A stretch of 64,000 nt of DNA from Teredinibacter haidensis (lineage in GTDB: Bacteria; Pseudomonadota; Gammaproteobacteria; Pseudomonadales; Cellvibrionaceae), in NCBI RefSeq assembly GCF_014211975.1, contig NZ_CP060084.1:3607001-3671000 (forward strand), given 5' to 3'. The notes under the pieces were generated by a model. The model was given only the letters and a program-made list of their open reading frames with translations, searched no databases and was not told the origin of the DNA. Of this stretch, positions 9,266-18,200 are shown in pieces; within the stretch, counting starts at the first letter, position 1; each line of letters starts with the position of its first letter. The position numbers were made by a program, and so were the translations under genes.

Positions 9266-10525
9266 ATGCCACACTTTGAATACCGCAACGGCAGCCTACA
9301 CGCCGAAGGTTGTGCGCTGTCCGCACTTGCCGACCACTACGGTACGCCCTGCTATATATATAGCCGCGCCGCCCTTAGCTCCCACTACCTTTCCTATGCC
9401 GAAGCACTGGGCGATCACCCAGGCACCATTTGCTACGCCGTAAAAGCCAACTCCAACATCGCCGTATTACAGGTGCTAGCCGAACTCGGTGCGGGTTTTG
9501 ATATCGTGTCTGAAGGTGAACTGCGCAGGGTATTGGCCGCCGGCGGCAAGCCGGAAAAAGTCATATTTTCCGGTGTAGGTAAAAAGCCCAATGAAATAGT
9601 CTTCGCGCTGGAAACCGGCATTGCCTGTTTTAACGTGGAATCGGAAGCAGAGCTTGAGACCTTATCAGAAATCGCCTCCCAGCGGGGCCAGACAGCCAAT
9701 ATTTCGCTGCGAGTAAATCCCGATGTAGACGCGAATACCCACCCCTATATTTCCACCGGACTAAAAGAAAACAAGTTTGGTATTGATATCAATGTCGCCA
9801 CCAACGTGTATCGGCGGGCCGCCGAATTGCCTGGACTGAATGTCGTCGGTATCGACTGCCATATCGGCTCCCAGTTAACCGAGCTATCCCCCTTCCTGGA
9901 CGCGCTGGATCGCTTACTACTGCTAGTCGACGACCTCGCTGAAAAGGGGATCAGTATTCACCACCTCGATTTGGGCGGCGGCCTGGGCGTAACCTACAGC
10001 GACGAACATCCCCCCTCGCCCCAGGACTATCTGGCCGAGGTAAAAAAACGCCTGGGTGATCGACAGCTAGAAATCGTGCTCGAGCCCGGTCGCTCCATTG
10101 CCGCCAACGCCGGTATTTTGCTGACCGAAGTACTCTACCTTAAGCCTACAGACCACCACAACTTCGCCATTATCGACGCCGCAATGAATGACAATATTCG
10201 TCCGGCGCTCTACCAGGCCTGGCAAAAAGTATTACCGGCCATCGAAAGGACCGAAGCCGAAGTGCTGGAGTGGGATCTGGTCGGGCCGGTATGCGAAACC
10301 GGCGACTTCCTCGCCAAAAATCGCGAGCTAGCACTACAGGCAGGCGACCGTCTGGCTTTGATGTCTAGCGGTGCCTACGGCTTTGTGATGAGTTCCAACT
10401 ACAACACCCGAGGCCGAGCAGCCGAAGTGATGGTAGACGGCGACAAGCATAACCTTATTCGCGCTCGCGAAAACTTCGACGATATGGTTCGTGGCGAACA
10501 CCTGCTGCCGGAAGGCCAGAACTAA
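9266..10525 (+). CDS. lysA: Diaminopimelate decarboxylase
   Basis: PLP enzyme converting meso-diaminopimelate to lysine. The fold III decarboxylase marks are YAVKANSN (Lys60 binds PLP), HIGSQL, and the C-terminal CETGDFLAKNR with the active-site Cys. Its 419 residues are normal. Its last base overlaps the dapF ATG (TAATG), so dapF translation is coupled. Member of the lptM-lysA-dapF-DUF484 operon. Confidence 0.96.
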   Translation: MPHFEYRNGSLHAEGCALSALADHYGTPCYIYSRAALSSHYLSYAEALGDHPGTICYAVKANSNIAVLQVLAELGAGFDIVSEGELRRVLAAGGKPEKVIFSGVGKKPNEIVFALETGIACFNVESEAELETLSEIASQRGQTANISLRVNPDVDANTHPYISTGLKENKFGIDINVATNVYRRAAELPGLNVVGIDCHIGSQLTELSPFLDALDRLLLLVDDLAEKGISIHHLDLGGGLGVTYSDEHPPSPQDYLAEVKKRLGDRQLEIVLEPGRSIAANAGILLTEVLYLKPTDHHNFAIIDAAMNDNIRPALYQAWQKVLPAIERTEAEVLEWDLVGPVCETGDFLAKNRELALQAGDRLALMSSGAYGFVMSSNYNTRGRAAEVMVDGDKHNLIRARENFDDMVRGEHLLPEGQN

Positions 10526-11355
10526 TGCGCCTACGCTTTACCAAAATGCAGGGCATCGGCAACGACTTTGTTATGGTCGATGCCATTAGCCAAAAAGTGA
10601 CCATTACGCCCGAGCGGGCGCGCAAACTCGCAGACCGCCACTTTGGCGTAGGCTGTGATCAGGTATTGGTTGTCGAGGCACCCACCAATCCCAATACCGA
10701 TTTCCGCTACCGCATCTTTAATAACGACGGCAGCGAAGTCGAAAACTGCGGCAATGGTGCCCGCTGTTTTGCCGTATTTGTTCACCAGCGCCAGCTGACC
10801 GGCAAAAAACTTATCTCGGTGGAAACCGCCAGCGGCATTATCCAACTGCAAGTGCTGGACGACAATCAAGTCAGGGTCAATATGGGTGTACCCATACTGG
10901 AGCCCACAAAGATCCCGTTTAAAGCAGACAACCAGCAAAGCAGTTATCCTCTTTCGGTAAACGGTCAAGTATTCGACATTGGAGCAGTCTCCATGGGCAA
11001 CCCTCATGCAGTCACTCTCGTTGACGACGTTAAATCATTCGCTGTAGAACAATTCGGTCCTTTGATCGAAAGCCACCCGCAATTCCCGAACAAGGTAAAT
11101 GCGGGCTTTATGCAAGTCATTGATCGCAACACGGTCAATTTACGTGTTTACGAACGCGGCTCGGGCGAAACTCTAGCCTGCGGAACGGGCGCCTGCGCGG
11201 CGATAGTCAGTGGTGTTTTGCGCGGTCTGCTCGACAACATCGTATCCGTTAATCTGCCCGGAGGCTCTTTGGCCATCCAATGGGAGGGCGACGGAAAGCC
11301 TGTTATGATGACAGGCCCGGCAACCTCTGTTTTCCATGGGCAAGTAAAAATATGA
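10525..11355 (+). CDS. dapF: Diaminopimelate epimerase
   Basis: Converts LL- to meso-diaminopimelate, supplying both LysA and peptidoglycan. The two catalytic cysteines are in ENCGNGARC (Cys75) and GETLACGTGAC (Cys219), matching the E. coli spacing. The length of 276 residues is standard. The stop overlaps the next gene (ATGA). Confidence 0.96.
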   Translation: MRLRFTKMQGIGNDFVMVDAISQKVTITPERARKLADRHFGVGCDQVLVVEAPTNPNTDFRYRIFNNDGSEVENCGNGARCFAVFVHQRQLTGKKLISVETASGIIQLQVLDDNQVRVNMGVPILEPTKIPFKADNQQSSYPLSVNGQVFDIGAVSMGNPHAVTLVDDVKSFAVEQFGPLIESHPQFPNKVNAGFMQVIDRNTVNLRVYERGSGETLACGTGACAAIVSGVLRGLLDNIVSVNLPGGSLAIQWEGDGKPVMMTGPATSVFHGQVKI

Positions 11356-12038
11356 GTGAATCTTCCATTACTCAAAGCAAGGAAAAAATTAAAGAAGAGC
11401 AAGTGGTGCAGTACTTAAAAAGCCACCCAAATTTTTTTAGTCACCATCTGGATCTCCTCGCCGACATAGAGCTACCCCACCACAGTGGCAACGCCATCTC
11501 CCTGGTGGAGCGACAGGTCGCCGTATTGCGCGAACGCAATATGGATATGCGCCACCGCCTGAGTGACCTGCTGGACAATGCCCGCGAAAATGATCGCCTG
11601 TTCGATAAGACCAAACGTCTGGTCCTGTCATTGCTGGAATGCAACGACCTCGGCGACCTAGTCGACGCCCTCTACTATAGCTTCGACAAAGAATTTAATA
11701 TTCACTACACCCGCCTGATTCTATTTGGCAACAACAGCACCCCCGTCAGCGAAGCCCGCATCGCGTCTGTTCACGATGCGCGCGACTACATCGGCAAGCG
11801 TATGAAGCTACCGAACGCGGTCAGCGGCGGTATCGATATCAAAGAGTGCCAGTTTTTATTTGACGGCGACGCCCCAAATATTGGTAGCGCAGCTATGGCT
11901 GTCCTGCAACACGGCAGTCCGCTGGGAGTACTCGCCATCGGCAACCAGGATCCCGCCTATTATCGCTCAAGTATGGGTACTCTGTTTTTGGGCTATATTG
12001 CTGAAGTGTTGAACCGGCTGCTGCCTAAGTATTTGTAA
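11352..12038 (+). CDS. DUF484 family protein
   Basis: A 228-residue GAF-like DUF484 protein with the typical N-terminus VVQYLKSHPNFFSHHLDLLA and conserved SLVERQVAVLRERN. Function unknown; the family sits between dapF and xerC in many gammaproteobacteria. The start at 11352 overlaps the dapF stop; an upstream in-frame start at 11280 would lie inside dapF and is unlikely. Here xerC does not follow, so the operon ends at this gene. Confidence 0.87.
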   Translation: MSESSITQSKEKIKEEQVVQYLKSHPNFFSHHLDLLADIELPHHSGNAISLVERQVAVLRERNMDMRHRLSDLLDNARENDRLFDKTKRLVLSLLECNDLGDLVDALYYSFDKEFNIHYTRLILFGNNSTPVSEARIASVHDARDYIGKRMKLPNAVSGGIDIKECQFLFDGDAPNIGSAAMAVLQHGSPLGVLAIGNQDPAYYRSSMGTLFLGYIAEVLNRLLPKYL

Positions 12039-12138
12039 AGAAACTGGCAAGAGCATTCGCTTACGCAAACTTCCGGAGCGGCCTTTCGGCTTTCTAGGAT
12101 CTTATAAGTAAGGAAAACCCTCCCCCAGCAGCGGCTTT

Positions 12139-12402
12139 TTAAATAGGCTGCCCCCCATAATTAGAGCCAGGCTTTTTCGGCGGATCAGCAACGACATTGG
12201 GCGGTATTTGATCGATCTTTCCGCCGTGAGCCAAAAACGCATCGATTTCTGACTGTAAACGCTGACGCTCCAACTCCTTTGACAACATTGACTCATTGAC
12301 TATTGTCGCGCCTGAAGAATCAGCGTCACTTGATTCTAAAATATCTTCTTCAACCACTTTTGCGTCCTCATATAAAACAACGTCTACTACCCCTGTAGCC
12401 AT
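12139..12402 (-). CDS. sutA: SutA-like RNA polymerase-associated regulator
   Basis: About 87 residues with an acidic middle and the C-terminal block GGKIDQIPPNVVADPPKKP ending YGGQPI. That block closely resembles the C-terminus of Pseudomonas SutA, which binds RNA polymerase and raises transcription in slow-growing cells. SutA also lies near glnK/amtB in P. aeruginosa as I recall, which supports the call. The start is uncertain: ATG 12402 is used, a GTG at 12411 is possible, and neither has a strong ribosome binding site. The acidic N-terminal part is shorter than in Pseudomonas. Confidence 0.72.
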   Translation of the reverse strand: MATGVVDVVLYEDAKVVEEDILESSDADSSGATIVNESMLSKELERQRLQSEIDAFLAHGGKIDQIPPNVVADPPKKPGSNYGGQPI

Positions 12403-12626
12403 AAAAAGCACAGGAACAACTTTTCAAACTCCGGTAATTTATAGTTCAGAGTGCTGACATTGTCATTCACTGAAAAACGCTTTCTTAGTTTTTTTTGTTC
12501 TATAATTTGCTGCAAAATTTACAAAATAGTTATTTTGTTAACGCGATAAGCAAAAAGCAGTTTCTGGATAAAGGGAGATTGCGCCACAGAGAGGGGGTGG
12601 CGCGAAAAGTATAAACCTAAAAGAAA

Positions 12627-12965
12627 TCAAATAGCGTCTGGACCGGTCTCACCCGTGCGGATACGCACAACATCTTCGCATGGTGTAATAAAGATTTTGC
12701 CGTCGCCAATTTTGCCCGTTTGAGCCGCCTTGGTGATGGTTTCAACGGCCTGATCGACCATATCATCGCCCAGTACCAGCTCTAACTTCACTTTTGGCAA
12801 GAAATCAATAACGTACTCTGCACCACGGTACAGCTCCGTATGACCCTTTTGTCGACCAAAGCCCTTCACCTCGGTTACGGTCATACCTTGAACACCAATT
12901 TCAGATAGTGCGTTGCGGACATCGTCCAACTTAAAAGGCTTAATAACAGCAGTAATCAGTTTCAT
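12627..12965 (-). CDS. glnK: Nitrogen regulatory protein PII (first copy)
   Basis: Trimeric PII signal protein of 112 residues that senses 2-oxoglutarate, ATP/ADP and uridylylation. The T-loop KGFGRQKGHTELYRGAEYV has the uridylylation site Tyr51, and the C-terminal signature begins KIGDGKIFI. A close paralogue lies at 14590-14928 beside amtB. This copy is transcribed separately, about 225 bases upstream of the sutA-like gene. Whether it acts as GlnB or GlnK cannot be decided from sequence alone. Confidence 0.94.
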   Translation of the reverse strand: MKLITAVIKPFKLDDVRNALSEIGVQGMTVTEVKGFGRQKGHTELYRGAEYVIDFLPKVKLELVLGDDMVDQAVETITKAAQTGKIGDGKIFITPCEDVVRIRTGETGPDAI

Positions 12966-13308
12966 AAGAAATCCTTAAATGCACCTTGTTCTAGGTTTTA
13001 TTGTCGTTTACGGCTCGGAAACACCCCCGAAGCCGACTTGAAAGTGTTGGAAGACGCAATTTACACCGATCAGAAGGGAAAAAGCAAACTACCCTCTATG
13101 GTGGCGGTTGCTTGCAACGCTTGTGGCACTCACTGCCGGAGAGGCCTTCGACCTGCAGGAATACACAGTATCGCCAGGAAGACTTCGTGAAAATTTTGAC
13201 TTAACTTATAGCTCTTATTCCGTACTTCAAAAACCCGAAAAGCACGCACGCTACGCAAAAAAAAGCGAAGGCCAGAGCCTCCGCTTTCTTACACTCTAAA
13301 ACGCGGTG
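12966..13308. other. Intergenic region between PII gene and amtB
   Basis: 343 bases. They hold the upstream region of the first PII gene (12966-13020) and the amtB terminator at the right end. Short open frames exist, but none has a ribosome binding site or recognisable sequence. I could not identify a sigma-54 promoter by eye. Confidence 0.5.
13256..13287 (-). terminator. Rho-independent terminator after amtB
   Basis: On the minus strand AAAGCGGAGGC, loop TCTG, GCCTTCGC, followed by a run of eight T. It is located about 22 bases past the amtB stop and is convincing as the end of the glnK-amtB transcript. Confidence 0.85.
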
Positions 13309-14547
13309 TTACTTACTACCGGAAATAAATTCTGGGTAGGCTTCCATACCACATTCGGATAAATCTACTCCGTCAAACTCTTCCTCTTCCGTAACACGGA
13401 TACCCATAATCAGTTTGATTACGAACCAAGTGATAGCACTCACTACGAACACCCAAACAAAGATGGTGAGCGCACCGATCAGCTGGCCGCTAAAAGAGGA
13501 ACCATCATTGGTAATAGGAACCAACATCAGACCCAGGAAACCGACAACACCATGCACGGAAATGGCACCAACGGGATCATCAACCTTCAGCTTATCCAGA
13601 GCGATAATGGCGAATACAACCAAGATACCGCCGATACCACCAAACAAAGTCGCTTGTAGCGCGGTCGGCGTAGAAGGCTCAGCAGTGATTGCCACAAGCC
13701 CAGCCAGAGCACCGTTCAACGCCATAGTCAGATCAGCTTTGCCAAACAGGATGCGGGCAACAATCAGTGCAGCAACCAAGCCACCGGCAGCAGCAGCGTT
13801 GGTGTTCATAAAGACAATCGCTACTGAGTTAGCACTTTCTACGCTGGCAGTTGCTAGTACAGAACCGCCGTTGAAACCGAACCAGCCCATCCACAGGATA
13901 AACATACCCAGGGTCGCCAGCGGCAGGTTAGCGCCAGGAATCGCATTCACTTCACCATTCGGGCCGTATTTACCTTTACGAGCACCCAGTAACAGTACGC
14001 CAGCCAGAGCAGCACCAGCACCAGCCATATGAACAATACCGGAACCAGCGAAATCAGAGAAGCCCAGGTCGCCCAAAGTGTACATACCGAAAACCGGCGC
14101 ACCACCCCAAGTCCACGAACCTTCCATTGGGTAGATAACACCAGTCATCACAACGGCGAAAACCAAGAATGCCCAAAGCTTCATACGCTCGGCAACAGCA
14201 CCCGATACGATTGACATGGCGGTCGCCACGAAAACAACCTGGAAGAAGAAGTCGGCAGAAGGCGCATAAGCAGCAGGCTCATCGGCACCTGCAACACCAT
14301 CGGCAACAATACCGCTGAGAAAGAATGTTTTGTCGTACATAATCGCGTAACCACAGACGAAATACATAATGCAAGCAATCGCGTACAGGGCAACATTTTT
14401 GGTTAAAATTTCAGTGGTGTTTTTAGAGCGGACAAGGCCCGACTCAAGCATGGCAAAACCAGCTGCCATCCACATAACCAGTGCGCCTGATACCAAGAAA
14501 TAAAAGGTATCCAAGGCGTACTGCAATTCAAAAATAGAGTTTTCCAT
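13309..14547 (-). CDS. amtB: Ammonium transporter
   Basis: Inner-membrane ammonium channel of 412 residues with about 11 membrane helices. Both pore histidines are visible in GIVHMAGAGAAL and ISVHGVVGFLG, and DFAGSGIVH is a family signature. GGAGAA lies five bases before the ATG. It follows the second PII gene by 42 bases, the usual glnK-amtB operon, in which GlnK blocks AmtB when nitrogen is ample. Confidence 0.96.
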   Translation of the reverse strand: MENSIFELQYALDTFYFLVSGALVMWMAAGFAMLESGLVRSKNTTEILTKNVALYAIACIMYFVCGYAIMYDKTFFLSGIVADGVAGADEPAAYAPSADFFFQVVFVATAMSIVSGAVAERMKLWAFLVFAVVMTGVIYPMEGSWTWGGAPVFGMYTLGDLGFSDFAGSGIVHMAGAGAALAGVLLLGARKGKYGPNGEVNAIPGANLPLATLGMFILWMGWFGFNGGSVLATASVESANSVAIVFMNTNAAAAGGLVAALIVARILFGKADLTMALNGALAGLVAITAEPSTPTALQATLFGGIGGILVVFAIIALDKLKVDDPVGAISVHGVVGFLGLMLVPITNDGSSFSGQLIGALTIFVWVFVVSAITWFVIKLIMGIRVTEEEEFDGVDLSECGMEAYPEFISGSK

Positions 14548-14589
14548 AGCAGTTCTCCGGAATTTTAGGATTCTACTTATTAGTTAAAG

Positions 14590-14928
14590 TTACAGCGCTT
14601 CTTCACCAGATTCGCCGGTGCGAATACGGACAACTTGGTGTAATTCGGAAACAAATATTTTTCCGTCACCAATCTTTCCGCTGTGGGCTGCTTTACTAAT
14701 TGATTCCAAAACAGAATCCAGCTGATCGTCAGCAACCGCGACTTCCAATTTCGTTTTTGGCAGAAAATCAACCACGTACTCTGCTCCACGATACAGCTCC
14801 GTATGGCCCTTCTGGCGGCCAAATCCTTTGACCTCGGTAACAGTAATTCCCTGTACACCAATTTCAGACAACGCCTCACGTACAGCGTCCAGCTTGAAAG
14901 GCTTAATGACGGCAGTTATTAATTTCAT
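14590..14928 (-). CDS. glnK: Nitrogen regulatory protein PII (second copy, amtB-linked)
   Basis: 112 residues, very similar to the copy at 12627. It has the same T-loop with Tyr51 and differs mainly in the B/C-loop half (KLEVAVADDQLDSVLESIS). Being first gene of the amtB operon, this is the likelier GlnK. Transcription probably starts in the 96 bases between it and the outer-membrane protein gene upstream. Confidence 0.95.
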   Translation of the reverse strand: MKLITAVIKPFKLDAVREALSEIGVQGITVTEVKGFGRQKGHTELYRGAEYVVDFLPKTKLEVAVADDQLDSVLESISKAAHSGKIGDGKIFVSELHQVVRIRTGESGEEAL

Positions 14929-14982
14929 TGGACTGCTCCTTAATGGTTAATGCAGCTCGAGCTGCGTAATTTGTTTAACTGT

Positions 14983-15014
14983 GCCGATGGTTAAAGACTT
15001 AACCATCGGCTTTT
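14983..15014. terminator. Hairpin between the TorF-like gene and glnK
   Basis: GCCGATGGTTAA and TTAACCATCGGC form a perfect 12-base stem with a four-base loop. TTTT follows on the plus strand, while the minus strand has only ACAGTT. It is probably the end of the upstream outer-membrane gene, but the poor minus-strand T-tract makes this less certain. Confidence 0.6.
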
Positions 15015-15024
15015 GGCCAACGTC

Positions 15025-15729
15025 TTATTCGATTGGCATACTGTAAGAAACAACGAAAGTCGGCTCTGGCTCATCGTAACCGGAATCGGAACCAATAATG
15101 GTGCTTAAAGTAAATGACAGATTGTCGTTGTAAGCGTAACCAAGATCAAAGTGAGTCGCGTCACCCGTTACGGAGAGAGGTTCTCCATCTTCGCCAAATA
15201 CCGGCACGTCCTCAAAATGCTGGCCAAGAGTTGCAGAGAAAGCGCCAAAGCCTACACTCAAAGCCGCGTAACTATAGTCTTCACCGAAAGCGTACCCGCC
15301 GGTATCGCCTGCAATATTGTCGTGGTAAACAAAGCTAACGGGACCATAGCCGAGGGAGATAATGGCTTCCATAAAATCGCCCAAGCCTTCGGTTTCTTTA
15401 TAATTTCCTGTTGGGTAGATGTAGTTGATAATCGAAACACCGTAAGAAAAATCGCCTACTTCAGCGCCGTAACCAACATATAAGTCGTACTCATTTCCCG
15501 CAGTCGCGTCACCGGAAGATCCCCAAATGCCCGCATAAAAACCACTATTTGAGTAGTCCAAAGAACCAGAAACAGCTGGAGTGCCAGAACCCAATTCAAA
15601 ACCACGCCATAAGTAGCTACTGGCAACGCCAACAGAAGCAGACACTTCAGCATTGGCAACAGGTGCCATAGTGGAAGCAGCAAGTGAAACTGCAACAGCA
15701 ACCGCTAAGATTTTTTTAGAAGTTTTCAT
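15025..15729 (-). CDS. TorF/TIGR02001 family putative outer-membrane protein
   Basis: A 234-residue exported protein with signal peptide MKTSKKILAVAVAVSLAAST cut near ANA. The mature part has repeated aromatic beta-strands (SSYLWRGFELGSGTPAVSG, FSYGVSIINYIYP) and a closing strand, typical of the Gcw_chp/TIGR02001 family of putative porins. I chose ATG 15729 because GGAGGAAAC precedes it and the signal peptide begins there; an extension to 15807 is unlikely. It precedes glnK-amtB, suggesting a role under nitrogen limitation, but the substrate is unknown. Confidence 0.82.
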   Translation of the reverse strand: MKTSKKILAVAVAVSLAASTMAPVANAEVSASVGVASSYLWRGFELGSGTPAVSGSLDYSNSGFYAGIWGSSGDATAGNEYDLYVGYGAEVGDFSYGVSIINYIYPTGNYKETEGLGDFMEAIISLGYGPVSFVYHDNIAGDTGGYAFGEDYSYAALSVGFGAFSATLGQHFEDVPVFGEDGEPLSVTGDATHFDLGYAYNDNLSFTLSTIIGSDSGYDEPEPTFVVSYSMPIE

Positions 15730-15807
15730 GTGTTTCCTCCAAATCGTTATAAATAATTTTGTTAGCTTGGTCATACCAATACGAACGAGCTTGCCTTGTT
15801 TTAGCAC

Positions 15808-16248
15808 TAACTAAGCCAACTTTTAAAACCCCTTAAAAAACAGTGTGTTAGTTATAATTGAACATTTACGAGATGCATAAAACGACGCCAAAAGCACCAG
15901 ATACGTGCACACTCCAATGTAGTGCACGGTAAGCACGCACACAAATAAAGCACAGGTTAAGCAAAGGGTTATTGCAATAATATTTTGTAATTAGAAACAA
16001 TAAAGAAAGGAATAACGCGCGAGATAAAAATTAATGGGGCGACAGAAACAGTCAAAGCGCGGGCTCCATTGACGTTTGATTAATTTAGAAAACGCATGGC
16101 CAAACAACCGTCACTAAAGATCCACACAAATACCGTTTAGAAAAATTAGGCGACCACATAAGGGGGAGAGCAGCCCAAGCACCTTGTATTGGGCTGCGTA
16201 AGCAATGACACCGCACGATTAACTAAGAGCTATGTCATACAACAACTA
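15808..16248. other. Intergenic region, no gene seen
   Basis: Holds the upstream region of the outer-membrane protein gene and, near 16170-16197, a hairpin downstream of the malic enzyme gene. A GTGCAC pair at about 15905-15927 is noted under rejected items. No coding sequence supported. Confidence 0.6.
16170..16197 (-). terminator. Possible terminator after malic enzyme
   Basis: GCAGCCCAA and TTGGGCTGC form a nine-base stem with a ten-base loop, 52 bases past the stop of the malic enzyme gene. No good T-run follows, so it may be a weak or Rho-assisted end. Confidence 0.45.
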
Positions 16249-17856
16249 TTAATAGTCTGGACAGTACTGACTGCTTCTGACTCTCTGCGCAAAATCGTCA
16301 GGTAAAGGTTCACTCAGCAAACCATGTCGTTCGGCGCTTTGGGCGACGATAACCGCAATACGCGCTGAGACCTCACGAATATTCCGCAACGGAGGGTAGA
16401 GGCAGCCACTATTGATTTGCGCCTCCTCGACCGAACCCGCCAACTCTTCCGCAGCGCGGATCAGCATATCGTCGTTAATCCGTTTAGCGCCAGACAAGAG
16501 CGTGCCCAAACCCAAGCCCGGGAAAATATAAGCGTTGTTACCCTGTCCGGGAATTTTTGTTTCACCATTGATTTCTACGGGAGCAAACGGACTGCCGCTG
16601 GCAAAGATCGCCTTACCACCACTCCAGCGATAGGCCTGCTCGGCGGTACACTCGGCATTAGCTGTGGGATTTGAAAGCGCAAAAATAATGGGGTGCGGAT
16701 TGTTTTCACACATAAGCTTAATAACCTGCTCGGTGATTAATCCGGGTCGCCCAGTTGCTCCAATAATGCCGTGGGGCTTAAAGGTCTTAATCGCCTCTTC
16801 AAGCGGCATTGGGGGCAAATCCTGTGCGAAGGGCTTACTGTGGTCGGTTAAGATTTCCCGACTTTTAACAATTAGACCTTTGCTGTCCATAAAGGCCAGC
16901 TGTTGAGTCGCCAACGCTTGATCCTTCCCTCCCGCCACCATGGCCTTGACGACCAGATCGCCAATACCCGTGGCTGCAGAACCGGCACCTAAAAACAAAA
17001 ACCGCATATCGCTAAGCTGGGTATGGGTTATACGCGTCGCGGCAATTAACCCTGCCAGGGCAACCGATGCTGTGCCTTGAATATCGTCATTAAAACACAG
17101 GGTTTGATCGCGATACTTTTCCAGTAAAGCGACAGCGTTAGGTGTTGAGAAATCTTCAAATTGTAGTAGCGCGCAGGGAAAACGTGTTTTTACCGCACTC
17201 ACCAATTCATCGACAAATGCCTGATAGGCCTCCCCTCGAATACGTGGTTGCCGCAAGCCCAAATAAAATGGGTCGTCTCTAAGCGCTTCGTTGTCGGTCC
17301 CCAAATCCAGCATCACCGGCAGGCAGACCGCCGGATCCACGCCCGCGCAGGCACAATAGAGTGCAAGTTTGCCAATGGGAATTCCCATTCCATTGCAGCC
17401 GAGATCCCCCAAGCCCAGAATTCGCTCACCGTCGGTAACCACGATAAGCTGAATATTTTTCTCCGGCCAATTGCCCAATACTTTCTCTATTTTGCCGCGA
17501 TCCTTATAGGATACATAGCAGCCATTGGACTCGCGGAAATTAACCGCGAACTCCTGGCAGGCCTGACCTACGGTTGGCGTGTAAACTAGGGGCATAACTT
17601 CTTCGATATGATCAATCAATATTTTGTAGTAAATCCGCTCATTGCGCTTTTGCTGTGCCGACAAAAAAATATATTTATCAATATCGCACGGCTTACTACG
17701 CAAACTGTTCAGCGAGCGCTCTATCTGTTGCTCCTGCGTACTGACAACAGGCGGCAATAAGCCCGTGAGCCCGTATTGCTCTCGTTCTTCCAAAGTAAAA
17801 GCAGATCCTTTATTAGTGCGTGGATCGCTTAGCAGCTCAACTCCCATTTTTCCCAT
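16249..17856 (-). CDS. maeA: NAD-dependent malic enzyme
   Basis: Oxidative decarboxylation of malate to pyruvate. The 535 residues follow the large bacterial/eukaryotic type: GLTGLLPP near the N-terminus, VYTPTVGQACQEF, the substrate/metal region LQFEDFSTPNA with CFNDDIQGTASVALAG, and the Rossmann motif FLGAGSAATGIGDL. AGGT lies eight bases before the ATG. Single-gene unit, convergent with nothing. Cofactor preference (NAD rather than NADP) is inferred from family type only. Confidence 0.93.
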   Translation of the reverse strand: MGKMGVELLSDPRTNKGSAFTLEEREQYGLTGLLPPVVSTQEQQIERSLNSLRSKPCDIDKYIFLSAQQKRNERIYYKILIDHIEEVMPLVYTPTVGQACQEFAVNFRESNGCYVSYKDRGKIEKVLGNWPEKNIQLIVVTDGERILGLGDLGCNGMGIPIGKLALYCACAGVDPAVCLPVMLDLGTDNEALRDDPFYLGLRQPRIRGEAYQAFVDELVSAVKTRFPCALLQFEDFSTPNAVALLEKYRDQTLCFNDDIQGTASVALAGLIAATRITHTQLSDMRFLFLGAGSAATGIGDLVVKAMVAGGKDQALATQQLAFMDSKGLIVKSREILTDHSKPFAQDLPPMPLEEAIKTFKPHGIIGATGRPGLITEQVIKLMCENNPHPIIFALSNPTANAECTAEQAYRWSGGKAIFASGSPFAPVEINGETKIPGQGNNAYIFPGLGLGTLLSGAKRINDDMLIRAAEELAGSVEEAQINSGCLYPPLRNIREVSARIAVIVAQSAERHGLLSEPLPDDFAQRVRSSQYCPDY

Positions 17857-18200
17857 TGTATTACCTCATCGGTAGACGGTATCCGCAGCCACAAACGTGG
17901 ACGACGAACATGCAAAATTTACTCGAACGATTTTTACACGAATACCCAATCATACCGCAACCGATAAAAGCAGCCATTTATTGTTCTTTCACAAGTTGGG
18001 GAAGATTAACCGAGAGAAAAGTGTAAATCCGAGAAACCGAATCCATAACAGACGCTACCCATTCAGAAGTTATGGCACAGCAATGAATAAAACTACGTGA
18101 AAATATCTTCATATTCCGACAGTGTTATTTACAAACTCAAAAAGTTTTTATTTTAAATAACACCGTTGCCAAATAGAAAAATGGCGAGCGATAGCCCCGG
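17857..18200. other. Intergenic region, no gene seen
   Basis: 344 bases upstream of the malic enzyme gene and downstream of the TraF-like gene. Contains a stem GTGTTATTTA / TAAATAACAC at about 18122-18163, probably the end of the TraF-like transcript. No supported coding sequence. Confidence 0.55.

Noticed and set aside
15905..15927. GTGCAC pair resembling an NtrC site upstream of the TorF-like gene
   Set aside because: The spacing between GCAC and GTGC is 11 bases, against about 7 in NtrC sites, and no sigma-54 promoter was found nearby.
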